A stretch of 64,000 bases of DNA from the NCBI GenBank assembly GCA_023474345.1, contig JAMCXS010000012.1, positions 1-64,000 on the forward strand, read 5' to 3'. Positions 36,429 through 44,846 of this stretch are shown in pieces. Position numbers and translations under genes: made by a program. The notes beneath the pieces were generated by a model. That model worked only from the letters and a program-made list of their open reading frames with translations, was not told where the DNA came from and made no database searches. Each line of letters starts with the position of its first letter. Positions within the stretch are counted from its first letter, which is position 1. The DNA comes from Acidobacteriota bacterium. GTDB taxonomy: Bacteria > Acidobacteriota > Terriglobia > UBA7540.

Positions 36429-36621
36429 TCATGCGCTCGCATGCAACGAGAGATCGAACTTATATGGTGTGTTGAGCCAATCCTTATGATCTATTTTTAT
36501 TTCAGTGCGATGCGAGTTCAGCAGCGTGCCGTGACCCTCGTCGAAAGGTTCCGCATGCTCTTAGGGGTAACTCAGGCGAGCGGATGTGAATACCCTTGCA
36601 TCGCGCCCTCGTGAAAAATAA

Positions 36622-36650
36622 TTGTTGAAATTGTGGCAGTATGGCACAAT
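36622..36650 (+). promoter_or_regulatory. Candidate promoter of the cold-shock gene
   Basis: TTGTTG (36622-36627) and CACAAT (36645-36650) are spaced by exactly 17 bp on the coding strand of the cold-shock gene. This would give a 5' leader of about 135 nt, in line with the long structured leaders usual for cspA-type genes. The rest of the 36429-36792 gap shows nothing else that I can name. Confidence 0.5.
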
Positions 36651-36792
36651 AGGGTTGCGTTTGTCGCTCTTGTGTACCTTTCGAGTTGTACTCAAAGGCT
36701 GCGGAGTTAGCGCGTGGCCGTTTGCGTTTTTCAGCCCTGGAAGTGAAGCAGAGAATTGACGGCGCCATTTACCAAAAGGAGTAGAAGTAAAC

Positions 36793-37005
36793 GTGAGTAA
36801 CAATCGCGAGCAAGGAACCGTAAAGTGGTTTAATGCCAGCAAAGGCTATGGTTTTATACAGCGGCAAGGTGGTGAGGATGTTTTTGTCCACTTTTCTGCC
36901 ATCCAAGGGGACGGTTACCGCAGCCTGCAAGAAGGATCGCAAGTGGAGTTCGAGGTAGTCAAGGGCCCAAAGGGACTCCAAGCGGCAAATGTTGTTCAAC
37001 TGTAA
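36793..37005 (+). CDS. Cold-shock domain protein
   Basis: This 70-aa CspA-type protein has a GTG start at 36793 with AAAAGGAG about 12 nt upstream. The two RNA-binding motifs are intact: KGYGFI (RNP1) and VFVHFSAI (RNP2), inside [20 protein letters not shown]. It binds single-stranded RNA or DNA as a chaperone. It is monocistronic with its own terminator. Confidence 0.96.
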   Translation: MSNNREQGTVKWFNASKGYGFIQRQGGEDVFVHFSAIQGDGYRSLQEGSQVEFEVVKGPKGLQAANVVQL

Positions 37006-37013
37006 GGTTCATG

Positions 37014-37036
37014 AGGGCCGGATAACATCCGGCCCT
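37014..37036 (+). terminator. Rho-independent terminator of the cold-shock gene
   Basis: AGGGCCGGAT (37014-37023) and ATCCGGCCCT (37027-37036) form a perfect 10-bp stem with a 3-nt loop. A T6 run follows about 8 nt downstream. It begins 9 bp after the stop codon. Confidence 0.85.
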
Positions 37037-37407
37037 TAACCTCTGTTTTTTGTAATAGCTCTTCAGATTTCCTCTTATTATTCGGCTTGAAAAATTCTCT
37101 TCTCAGGCGGAGGTGGTAGATTGTGTGAATACCTCCAATCAATATATGCCCAGTGTTCAGGGTATAACTGGCCCGGGAGTCTGTGTTGTGGCTTAAATTG
37201 CTTTGCGGATTGTAGCGACAAAGTCTACCCTTTGAATTGTGGGGCCGCATTGACCGCAACCTATTGTTGCTCCGGCACTCGCAGCCGGTGTTAGAATCGC
37301 TTGGGAAGTGCCAGGCAGACCCAAACATGGTTTGAGTCTGCGGGAGTGCTGATGATGCGCTTCTACGTAGTTTCATGTACACCAATCTTGTCGGCTAGGC
37401 TGATGCT
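37037..37407. other. Gap before the SIS-domain gene
   Basis: I see no gene. A minus-strand open frame (36996-37385) overlaps the terminator and has no family features. The promoter of the SIS gene should lie here; several TTG-starting hexamers are present, but none has a convincing partner. Confidence 0.4.
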
Positions 37408-38472
37408 ATGACCCCTTTAATGGAAGAAATCCTGCAGCAGCCTGGCGCTCTTGCGAATGTCCGGAAATACTATGCAAGTCCCGGCGCCATTTCGCAGAAG
37501 GTTCTGAAGAAGCTTGGAGTATCGCGCCATCCAACCGTGATGTTCACAGGGATGGGTTCTTCGCTTCATGCCGCCTACCCGGCACAGGCATATCTGACGG
37601 CGATGGGGTATCGCGCGCTTGTTTGGGAAACCGCAGAACTTGTGCATCACCACTTGAAGATCCTAACTCCTGACACGCTTTTGGTGGTGGTTTCGCAGTC
37701 AGGAGAAACGGCTGAAGTTGTGCGCCTTCTGGACGACCTGCCGGCCAGGATAAACGTCGTCGCCGTTACAAACATGGAAAGAAGCCGGCTGGCGCAGCAG
37801 GCCAAATTAATGTTGCCGATGATGGCTGGCATGCAGGCTGCTGTCAGCACGAAGACATACACCTGCGCGGTAGCCGTGCTGATGTACCTGGCGTTTGCCA
37901 TTGCCGGCGAGCATCATCGGTTGCTTTCTCAGGCGCTGAATCGCGCCGTGGAGGCCGAAGAAAGAATCCTCGACCGTCGTGATGTCCTAATTCCCCCGAC
38001 ACTTCAGTTCTTGAATCGCCCGCCTTACGTTGCTTTGATGTCGCGAGGAGCTGACTTGGCTTCAGCCTATCAGGGAGCTTTGATGCTCAAGGAAGTTGCA
38101 CGGCTGGCAGCCGAGCCCATGAGCGCTGCGCAGTTTCGGCACGGTCCTATCGAAATCGTCAATCCCGCGCACTGTTACATCATTTTCCGCCGCTATGCTC
38201 AGCCGATCTCGCACGGTGGGAAGACGGCGCAGCTTCTGCTGCGGTTGGCAGAGGACATCCGCGCTCACCACGGCCGGGTGCTGCTTCTGTCCGACCGTCC
38301 GGTGGAGAACATCGCCGATATGAGGTTGATCCAAGTTGATCCCATCCGACTGGGCCTGGGGACATTGGTGGATGTTGTGATCATCCAACTCCTTGCCCAC
38401 GATTACGCTATGCAAGCCGGATACGAGCCCGGCAAATTCTGGATTGCCAAGGGTGTGACACGCCGCGAGTAG
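37408..38472 (+). CDS. SIS-domain sugar-phosphate isomerase/deaminase-like protein
   Basis: This 354-aa protein has two SIS domains, as in the isomerase half of GlmS and in AgaS/NagB-II, without the glutaminase domain. Domain 1 (~35-165) has FTGMGSSLHAAYPAQAYL and VVSQSGETAEVVRLLDDLP. Domain 2 (~205-345) has MSRGADLASAYQGALMLKEVARLAAEPMSAAQFRHGPIEIV. This matches the ALKLKE...GELKHGP pattern that binds the sugar phosphate. It likely acts on an amino-sugar or keto-sugar phosphate. It stands alone; the ROK regulator 3 kb on may be related. Confidence 0.87.
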   Translation: MTPLMEEILQQPGALANVRKYYASPGAISQKVLKKLGVSRHPTVMFTGMGSSLHAAYPAQAYLTAMGYRALVWETAELVHHHLKILTPDTLLVVVSQSGETAEVVRLLDDLPARINVVAVTNMERSRLAQQAKLMLPMMAGMQAAVSTKTYTCAVAVLMYLAFAIAGEHHRLLSQALNRAVEAEERILDRRDVLIPPTLQFLNRPPYVALMSRGADLASAYQGALMLKEVARLAAEPMSAAQFRHGPIEIVNPAHCYIIFRRYAQPISHGGKTAQLLLRLAEDIRAHHGRVLLLSDRPVENIADMRLIQVDPIRLGLGTLVDVVIIQLLAHDYAMQAGYEPGKFWIAKGVTRRE

Positions 38473-38909
38473 GTGTCGAGCGGCAGATTACAGGCTGGGT
38501 GAAAGCAGGATCGCATTTGGTTGATTGATCGAGCAGACCCTTTAACGGGTGGGGCGAAAACCACTTTTGCCCTCCTGAAGTGTAAAGCTGGCGATGGTGG
38601 GAACGTACCGAAGGCTACCATGCTTGCCTTGGGGCTAAACTATTTCCAATCTGTCAGGCCGTGCTTGATCATCGCGACCAATCAACCCTGCGGGAAATGA
38701 CCAGTCGATTTTTCCGGTCTCTGGATGCCGCACTGTTCGCCTATATCCAAACTCTATAAACAGACTATATAGCAGAAAGCGCTTGCTCCTGTGGCTTGGG
38801 CCAGCTATTGTGAATCTCAAAAGGAGCTCGGGTTCAGGTCAGCAAGGCGGCGGGCCGTCGGAACTTACTTGAGCTGCTCGATGGCCTCGACGGCTACCCG
38901 AACCTCAGC
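38473..38909. other. Gap before the CRTAC1 pseudogene
   Basis: No gene is supported here. The last part may hold further, unrecognisable remains of the CRTAC1 gene: LLELLDGLDGYPN is readable just upstream of the first clear motif. Confidence 0.35.
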
Positions 38910-39525
38910 ACTTCCGCCTTTTGGTTTGATTACGACCGAGACGCCATCTCGATTTGCTCGTGGCCAAAGGCAAAGGCCACAACGAGGCGATTTTCAGCCG
39001 CGTGGAAGGCAGTATTGCCTATGCAGAACGGACTTAGTTGTTCCATAATCGAACATATGGGAACTTCCGTGATATCAGTGCGTTGGTCGGGGAGTCGTTT
39101 GCGGAGCCGAAGGTTGCCCGCGGTGCCGCATACGGAGATATTAACAACGATGGGGAGTTGGACGTGCTCGTTACCACAAATAACGGACCGGCGTGTTTTG
39201 TCGGAATAATCGGCGGATCGATTGTAGCATTCGTTTCTCTGTCGTCGGGGTGCGGTGGAACCTGGACGGAATCGGCGCCGACATATACATCTGGATACCC
39301 AAAAGGCAACGGTGGCTGACGGTGAAGAGCGATTCAAGTTACCTTTCCTCGTCGGATTGCAGAGTTACATTTGGCGTAGGACCCCAGCGACACATCAAAA
39401 GGGTTGTCGTGGAATGGCCGAGCGGTCTAAGACAGGAACTGGGGATGCTGGAGGCAGACCGCACCTACGCGATCGAGGATGGTAAGGGTACCATTGAAGA
39501 CATCCCCTTTCAAGGCTCTGCTTAG
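38910..39525 (+). pseudogene. CRTAC1-family (VCBS + ASPIC/UnbV) pseudogene, C-terminal part
   Basis: Family segments are spread over three frames. STSAFWFDYDRDA (from ~38911) is followed, after a frameshift near 38950, by HLDLLVAKGKGHNE and SRVEGSIAYAERT. A TAG at 39035-39037 interrupts, then the same frame gives LFHNRTYGNFRDIS and RGAAYGDINNDGELDVLVTTNNGPA. After a second frameshift near 39195 comes the ASPIC/UnbV domain: NLDGIGADIYIW, SSYLSSSDCRVTFGVG, IKRVVVEWPSG. Intact family members are secreted beta-propeller proteins. The N-terminal part is absent. The relic ends 3 bp before the histidine kinase start. Confidence 0.8.
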
Positions 39526-39528
39526 ATC

Positions 39529-40947
39529 ATGACTGGGTCTGTGTCCCAGCACGATGAGCTACGGGAAATGCCCTCGCCCTCGGCCCGTCTTTGGGTCGGC
39601 CTCTGCATCATCTTTTCCATTTTCCTGATTTTTGTCATTCACGGCGGCCGTCAGATCCGCTGGCTGGAAAACTTCCAGACCAACGTCGTTCAGAAAAACC
39701 GCAAGGCTTCCTTGCAACTTCTGCGTTTACAGAACGATGCGTACCTGCTGGGAATTTCCTTTCGGAACTTGGCACTTTCGAAAAACCGCTATTCGATTCT
39801 TGATTGGAAGCCTGAATTTACCCGACTTCGCCACGACATGGAGAATGCGGCCATGCTCGAAGGACGGTTCGCGGTCGATACTCCGGCAGCGCGAGACAAA
39901 CGCATTCAGCTTCGAGATACTCTCGTTCACTTCGGCCGGATATCGGACCACATATTCGCCCTGGCGCAACAAGGTCACGATTCGCAAGCGCGGGTTCTGA
40001 TTCAAACCGACCTTGAGAGTCGGCGGGCCGTTATCTCGGAAATCGTGGCGCGGCTCCTATCTCTCAATGCGGATGCCCAGGCGGAGGCGGCCGGCCGTAT
40101 CAATAGCACGTACGAAAACGTCAAAACGGAGATCCTTCTTTTCACGGTGCTCCTGTTCCTGCTGGCGCTGGGGGCAGGACTGTACACGCTCCAAGCCAGC
40201 CGCAAGACTTATGCAAAGTTGCATCAATTGGCCGAGCAGCTCCACACCCAATCCGGGCAACTACGCAAACTCTCCTGGAAGCTTATTGACGTCCAGGAGG
40301 AGACGCTTCGCCAGGTGGCGCACGACTTGCACGACGAATTCGGCCAAATCCTCACGGCAATCGGCGTTATGCTCAATCGTGCGGGCTGCAAGGCGCACAA
40401 CCTTGATCCCGCGCTCCTGCAGGATCTTGAAAGCATCAAAACGATTGTCGAGGAAACGCTGCGAAAGGTCCGTGACCAGTCGCAGATGTTTCGTCCGGGA
40501 ATTTTGGATGACTTTGGACTTGACCAGACGCTCGAATGGTTCGCCCGGCAGTTTTCCCGGCAAGCGGGGATCGACGTCCATTTCAGTGCCACGCTGACGA
40601 AGGACTTTTTCCCAGCGGACGATGCTATCCATGCCTACCGGATTGTCCAGGAGGCGCTCAACAATGTTGCGCGCCACTCCAAGGCCAAAGAAGCTTGGGT
40701 TAAGCTGGAAGAACGCGGCAGCGAGATCTGTTTGGAAATTCGCGACAATGGTGTGGGCTTTGAAACCGGCGACCGGGCGGATCGTTCGTTGGGCGAGGGG
40801 ATTGGCTTAATGGGCATCCGGGAGCGCACTAAACATTTGAACGGCACGCTTGTGATACAATCCGCCCCGGGGAAGGGCACTGTCATCAGCGTTCGAATAC
40901 CACTGAAAAACGTTGCAGGCTCTGCCATGGCTGAAAGGGTGGGATAA
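39529..40947 (+). CDS. Sensor histidine kinase, NarL-type (HisKA_3)
   Basis: This 472-aa membrane sensor kinase has a first membrane helix at ~21-40, an extracytoplasmic helical sensor of ~160 residues resembling a four-helix bundle, and a second helix at ~201-222. The HisKA_3 dimerisation domain has RQVAHDLHDEFGQ, with His268 as the likely phosphoacceptor. The HATPase_c domain contains EALNNVARHSKA (N box), DNGVGF and GIGLMGIRER. It precedes its response regulator by 3 bp. The start ATG lies just beyond a pseudogene and lacks a good ribosome site; an ATG at 39568 is the alternative. Confidence 0.93.
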   Translation: MTGSVSQHDELREMPSPSARLWVGLCIIFSIFLIFVIHGGRQIRWLENFQTNVVQKNRKASLQLLRLQNDAYLLGISFRNLALSKNRYSILDWKPEFTRLRHDMENAAMLEGRFAVDTPAARDKRIQLRDTLVHFGRISDHIFALAQQGHDSQARVLIQTDLESRRAVISEIVARLLSLNADAQAEAAGRINSTYENVKTEILLFTVLLFLLALGAGLYTLQASRKTYAKLHQLAEQLHTQSGQLRKLSWKLIDVQEETLRQVAHDLHDEFGQILTAIGVMLNRAGCKAHNLDPALLQDLESIKTIVEETLRKVRDQSQMFRPGILDDFGLDQTLEWFARQFSRQAGIDVHFSATLTKDFFPADDAIHAYRIVQEALNNVARHSKAKEAWVKLEERGSEICLEIRDNGVGFETGDRADRSLGEGIGLMGIRERTKHLNGTLVIQSAPGKGTVISVRIPLKNVAGSAMAERVG

Positions 40948-40950
40948 ACG

Positions 40951-41625
40951 ATGGCGTCCGTCAATCCGGAAAAGAAGATTCGTGTTTTCCTTGCGGAAGA
41001 TCACATCCTGGTTCGTCAGGGCTTTCGGCGTCTTCTTGAAGATGATCCGCGCATCGAGGTAGTGGGTGAGGCGAGCACGGGGCTTTCCGCTATCGAGCAA
41101 TGCGCGAAGATTAAGCCGGAAGTCGTGGTCATGGATCTGCTGATGCCGGAAATTGGAGGGCTCGAGGCAACGGCGGAGATCCTAAAGGCCAACGCAGACA
41201 CTAAAGTGCTGATTTTGAGCATGTACTCGAATCCCGCTTATGTGCGCAAAGCCATTGAAGTCGGCGCCAAAGGTTACATCCTGAAGGATGCCATTGATGT
41301 TGATTTGCCTCAGGCGGTGGTTGCCGTCGCACAAGGAGGTGCTTTCATGAGCCCCGCCATTTCTAATTTGGTCCTTGAGGGCTTAAAGACAGGGTCCATG
41401 CAGAGCTCCGCTCAAGACCCTTACGAGCGCCTCACCCTGAGGGAGAAAGAAGTCCTTCAGCTCATTGCCCAGGGAAAATCTAACAAGGAAATTGCCGCGT
41501 TGCTGGATATCAGTATCAACACGGTAGCTGTCCATCGCGCGCGCTTGATGGACACGCTCGGTTTTCATCGCACGGCGGAGTTGGTGCTCTATGCGGTGAA
41601 AAAAGGTATTATTCAGTCCGAATAA
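40951..41625 (+). CDS. NarL/FixJ-family response regulator
   Basis: This 224-aa regulator has a receiver domain (~10-125) with acidic ED at 16-17, phosphoacceptor Asp62 (VVVMDLLMPEIGG), and conserved Ser (ILSMYS) and Lys (GYILKDA). The C-terminal LuxR-type helix-turn-helix (~155-215) reads LTLREKEVLQLIAQGKSNKEIAALLDISINTVAVHRARLMDTLG. It is co-transcribed with the histidine kinase. Confidence 0.95.
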   Translation: MASVNPEKKIRVFLAEDHILVRQGFRRLLEDDPRIEVVGEASTGLSAIEQCAKIKPEVVVMDLLMPEIGGLEATAEILKANADTKVLILSMYSNPAYVRKAIEVGAKGYILKDAIDVDLPQAVVAVAQGGAFMSPAISNLVLEGLKTGSMQSSAQDPYERLTLREKEVLQLIAQGKSNKEIAALLDISINTVAVHRARLMDTLGFHRTAELVLYAVKKGIIQSE

Positions 41626-41715
41626 ATGGCAGCCGGAACCTCTGTGATCCCTCGGAGACGGAGCGAAGTGCATTCCTGAGCGTCGGAGGCGACGGCATCT
41701 TCATAAGCGTTTTCC

Positions 41716-42894
41716 TCACCCTTTATTTCGGCGCTCGGGCGCGCGGCACAGCGCAGTTTTGCATGCGGCCATCATTGCCGAAAAGATGGCGCCGTGGGTT
41801 TGTGCTTTGTCTCCGAGAGCGCTCAAGCAAATCTGCGGACAGTCGGGCTGGACCTTTTTTGCAACGCGGTTAACTGTCGCCAGCATGAAGTCCGGTGCGC
41901 CACGGCTAATGCCGCCACCCAACACGATCAGGTCGGGATCCAGAACAGCTACGACATTGGCAATGCCAACTCCCAGGATCGCGAATGACTTTTTAAGAAC
42001 CTTGCGTGCTGCGGAGTCGCCACGATGAAACGCTTCGAAAACAAAATGGGCATCGCGCTCCCGTGCCATGCATCCCCGGTTGCTTCGTTTACCAGCCTTC
42101 ATAAGTTCCCGGCCCAGCCTTGATATTCCCAGTCCGGAGACGCGGCTCTCAAAATACCCAGTGCTGCCAAAGTCCTCTTGCCAGCGCCGCCATTCGACAT
42201 TCATGCGATATAGCTCCCCGGCTGCTCCGCCCCTTCCCACGTAGAGCCGTCCGTTTACAAAAATGCCCGATCCGATACCCGTTCCCAGGGCGATGAAGAT
42301 GAAATTGTCGGCGCCCTGAGCGATGCCCCGCCAATGCTCACCAATTGCGGCCATGTTCACGTCATTTTCAAGAATGACTGGGACACGAAATTCCTTTTGC
42401 AGTTCATTCTTCAAGTCGATGTTGGTCCATCCCGGCAAATTGTTGGCGAAAAGCACCAACCCGGTTCGAGGATCGACGGGGCTGGGGACACCGAGCCCGA
42501 GCGCGCAGAGTCTGGCTTGGCTCTTAAAAGGAACCAGCTTCCTGATGCTTTTCTTAATCTGGGCGATCGTTTTGCGTGGGCTGTCTTCCGGCCGCACTTT
42601 CACTGTGAAGCTGTCGATAACCTCGCCGGAAAAATCAGCCAAGGCAAGATGGAGATGACTGGCGCCCATGTCAATGCCGACCAGGTAGCCGAAATCACGG
42701 TTCAGCCCAATCACGCCACGGATATTGGCAGGGATCACAATCCGCTTCCTGCGAAGCTTGAGGAGTTGTTCTTCGATGTGCGACTTTTTTACGCCAAGCC
42801 GCCCAGCCAGATCGGCCATCGAGATGGAAGGGTATTTTGAAATTTCCTCGACTATCCCGCACAGATCAAGTTCAAAGTCGTGTGTGTTCGTCAT
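41716..42894 (-). CDS. ROK-family transcriptional regulator / sugar kinase
   Basis: This 392-aa protein has an N-terminal winged helix (~10-60, ISMADLAGRLGVKKSHIEEQLLKLRRKRIV) followed by a ROK domain. The ATP-binding start is VGIDMGASHLHLALADFSG, the substrate region is PVILENDVNMAAIGEHWRG, and FIFIALGTGIGSGIFVNGRL follows. The usual ROK zinc motif CxCGxxGC is absent: the position holds a sequence around ESRVSGLG and NRGCMARERD. Architecture suggests a NagC/XylR-like sugar-responsive repressor. No sugar operon is adjacent. Confidence 0.88.
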   Translation of the reverse strand: MTNTHDFELDLCGIVEEISKYPSISMADLAGRLGVKKSHIEEQLLKLRRKRIVIPANIRGVIGLNRDFGYLVGIDMGASHLHLALADFSGEVIDSFTVKVRPEDSPRKTIAQIKKSIRKLVPFKSQARLCALGLGVPSPVDPRTGLVLFANNLPGWTNIDLKNELQKEFRVPVILENDVNMAAIGEHWRGIAQGADNFIFIALGTGIGSGIFVNGRLYVGRGGAAGELYRMNVEWRRWQEDFGSTGYFESRVSGLGISRLGRELMKAGKRSNRGCMARERDAHFVFEAFHRGDSAARKVLKKSFAILGVGIANVVAVLDPDLIVLGGGISRGAPDFMLATVNRVAKKVQPDCPQICLSALGDKAQTHGAIFSAMMAACKTALCRAPERRNKG

Positions 42895-43097
42895 CAGTTT
42901 TCTTGCGAATCAGTGCGTTCCATTTCTTGCGCCAAGCCCGCGCTGCATCGCGGGAATTGGCCGCCAATGATTTTTAACCTCAAAGGTTCACCGCGGTCGA
43001 GTCTATCGCGCTTTCGCAGCCTTGCCAACCATTGGGACCCGCGGCTATTGGAAGAACGAGCACGGAGACCAAGCCGGACAGCCACAAAGGGAGTATT

Positions 43098-43820
43098 ATG
43101 AGAACACCGAAGCTTATGAAACCCACGTTGCGCAGCCGTTGGAACCTCACTCCGCAGCAGGCTATGCGGCTTCAGGAGCGACTGCGCGATCGCGTGGTGC
43201 TTTCCGACCGCTTCGGACGCATTCGATACGTGGCGGGCGCGGACATTGCGTTTGAGCCTGAAACGCAAATGGCATTTGGCGGGGTCATTGTTTACAGTTT
43301 CCCGGAGTTGGAGGAGGTTGAACGCCACATGGCACGTCGTAAACTGCGATTTCCTTACGTGCCCGGACTGCTCTCCTTTCGCGAAAGTCCCATTCTGATC
43401 GCAGCCTTTGCTCGTCTACAAACTCAGCCCGATCTGCTCCTGATTGATGGTCACGGCCGGGCCCATCCGCGCCTGTTTGGAATTGCTTGTCACATCGGCG
43501 TCCTCTTTAACAAGCCGACGATCGGCTGTGCCAAATCCCTCCTGGTGGGAGAGCATAAGGATCCTGCTTCGAAGGCGGGCTCGGCCACGCCGCTGAATTT
43601 TCGCGGTGAGCAGGTGGGTGTTGTGTTGCGAACGCGCGACAACGTGAAGCCGATCTATGTGACTCAGGGACATTGCGTTTCATTAGGATCTGCTGTGAAG
43701 CTGGTACGCCAGTGTGTTGATGGATACCGAATCCCCAAGCCCACGCGGGAGGCAGACCATTACGTTCGGGACCTCCGCCGGGCTTATCAACAATCTCTTC
43801 AGCGCCGTTTTGGGGGTTGA
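43098..43820 (+). CDS. nfi: Endonuclease V
   Basis: Endonuclease V nicks DNA one base 3' of deaminated bases such as hypoxanthine. Started at MRTPKLMKPT (43098, behind GGGAG) it has 240 aa. Catalytic-site segments are present: VAGADIAFE (Asp), YVPGLLSFRESP (with the DNA-binding wedge and Glu) and LLLIDGHGRAHPRLFGIACHIGV (Asp). GCAKSLLVGEH and VYVTQGH-like IYVTQGHCVSL also match the family. Length is typical. It stands alone between divergent ROK and the inverted-repeat element. Confidence 0.95.
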   Translation: MRTPKLMKPTLRSRWNLTPQQAMRLQERLRDRVVLSDRFGRIRYVAGADIAFEPETQMAFGGVIVYSFPELEEVERHMARRKLRFPYVPGLLSFRESPILIAAFARLQTQPDLLLIDGHGRAHPRLFGIACHIGVLFNKPTIGCAKSLLVGEHKDPASKAGSATPLNFRGEQVGVVLRTRDNVKPIYVTQGHCVSLGSAVKLVRQCVDGYRIPKPTREADHYVRDLRRAYQQSLQRRFGG

Positions 43821-44005
43821 TATTAGCGTTTTTAGAGATTGCCCGTTTTGCTCATCCGAACGAATTGCTCGCAAGGAATCAGCCTGCCGTTACGCCTTCT
43901 AACGAGCACATAGAACGAACGGGTCGATAGGTTATTACGGCTAACTCGGAAAACCTTGCAATTGCGTGCAGGTAGTCAGCAGGGAACTCTCGATCTAAGG
44001 AGCGC

Positions 44006-44111
44006 TGCAAAATACAGTGACAACCCTGGTGGTAGCGCTGTGTCCTCACCGGCGGATTCTAACGGCACTGGGACAGCGCCGCTACAAAAAAAGACGTCAC
44101 TATATTTTGCA
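44006..44111. mobile_element. 106-bp MITE-like inverted-repeat element
   Basis: TGCAAAATACAGTGAC (44006-44021) and GTCACTATATTTTGCA (44096-44111) are inverted repeats matching at 15 of 16 positions. A second, looser inverted repeat lies inside: GGTAGCGCTGTGTCC (from 44031) against GGGACAGCGCCGCTAC (from 44070). The whole 106 bp can fold into a long cruciform and carries no gene. The size and terminal repeats fit a miniature inverted-repeat element, but no target-site duplication is evident and no second copy occurs in this window. A structured RNA is the alternative. Confidence 0.5.
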
Positions 44112-44128
44112 ATCCTCAATAATTGTCC

Positions 44129-44809
44129 TTAATTCTTGTACTCTTCTTCCGGAGTCTGAAGGCTGAGGCCTACCCCCTGGGTCCGGAGGTTTTCGTCGAC
44201 TTGTGCCAGGACATTTGTGGGACAGCCTTCCCAGTCGGCCACGACCTTATTGCCGAGGTACGGCAGGTCTTTCACACCCATTTCACTTGAGAAAAATCCT
44301 TCCACCACCAGGTCACGGAAGCGGTTGAAAAAGGCTACGTAGTTTGAATCCTCGGGTGACGCTTTGTCGGGGTAGGCGATGCGGTCGAGGATCTTCTTTT
44401 GCTCCATGGGAGCGCAGCCGACGAATTCATGGCCGAACTGATGCTTGCATTCCAAATCCAGCCAAACCAGCCCGCCGCGAATTTCCGCCAGCAAGTCGCC
44501 TCCCTGAAAGTCGAGCCAATCGTCAATAAATTGCGGCACACCGGCTTCGCTGGCGCTGCCGCTGCGTTCATCGGCGGGGATGATCAGATCGCTTAACGCC
44601 TTGACTGTTTCCCATTCGTGCGCGGTCAGCACCTTTCGATGATAGACTGCAATAGTTTGTGCCTCCGCGGCGGTCTTTGGTTCCTGCTGCTCTGCGGCTG
44701 TTGCTGATCCAAGAGGAATTAAGGCTGCTGCAGGCACCGCTGTGATTGCCTTCAGCATGTCACGCCGCTTGAGCTTCGCCCCCTGACTCGTGTTACGGTC
44801 GTCTCTCAT
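44129..44809 (-). CDS. Gluconate 2-dehydrogenase subunit 3-like protein (Tat-exported)
   Basis: This 226-aa small subunit partners a membrane or periplasmic GMC dehydrogenase. It starts MRDDRNTSQ at 44809 with AAGGGGA upstream. A twin-arginine signal (KLKRRDMLKAITAVPAAALIPLG) is followed by the family segment LTAHEWETVKALSDLIIPADERSGSASEAGVPQFIDDWL. The subunit typically carries the Tat signal that exports the folded FAD subunit along with it. It lies 37 bp downstream of the GMC gene in the same operon. Confidence 0.92.
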   Translation of the reverse strand: MRDDRNTSQGAKLKRRDMLKAITAVPAAALIPLGSATAAEQQEPKTAAEAQTIAVYHRKVLTAHEWETVKALSDLIIPADERSGSASEAGVPQFIDDWLDFQGGDLLAEIRGGLVWLDLECKHQFGHEFVGCAPMEQKKILDRIAYPDKASPEDSNYVAFFNRFRDLVVEGFFSSEMGVKDLPYLGNKVVADWEGCPTNVLAQVDENLRTQGVGLSLQTPEEEYKN

Positions 44810-44846
44810 GATTTCAGTCCCCTTCACGGAAACGCTATCAGCGTCT

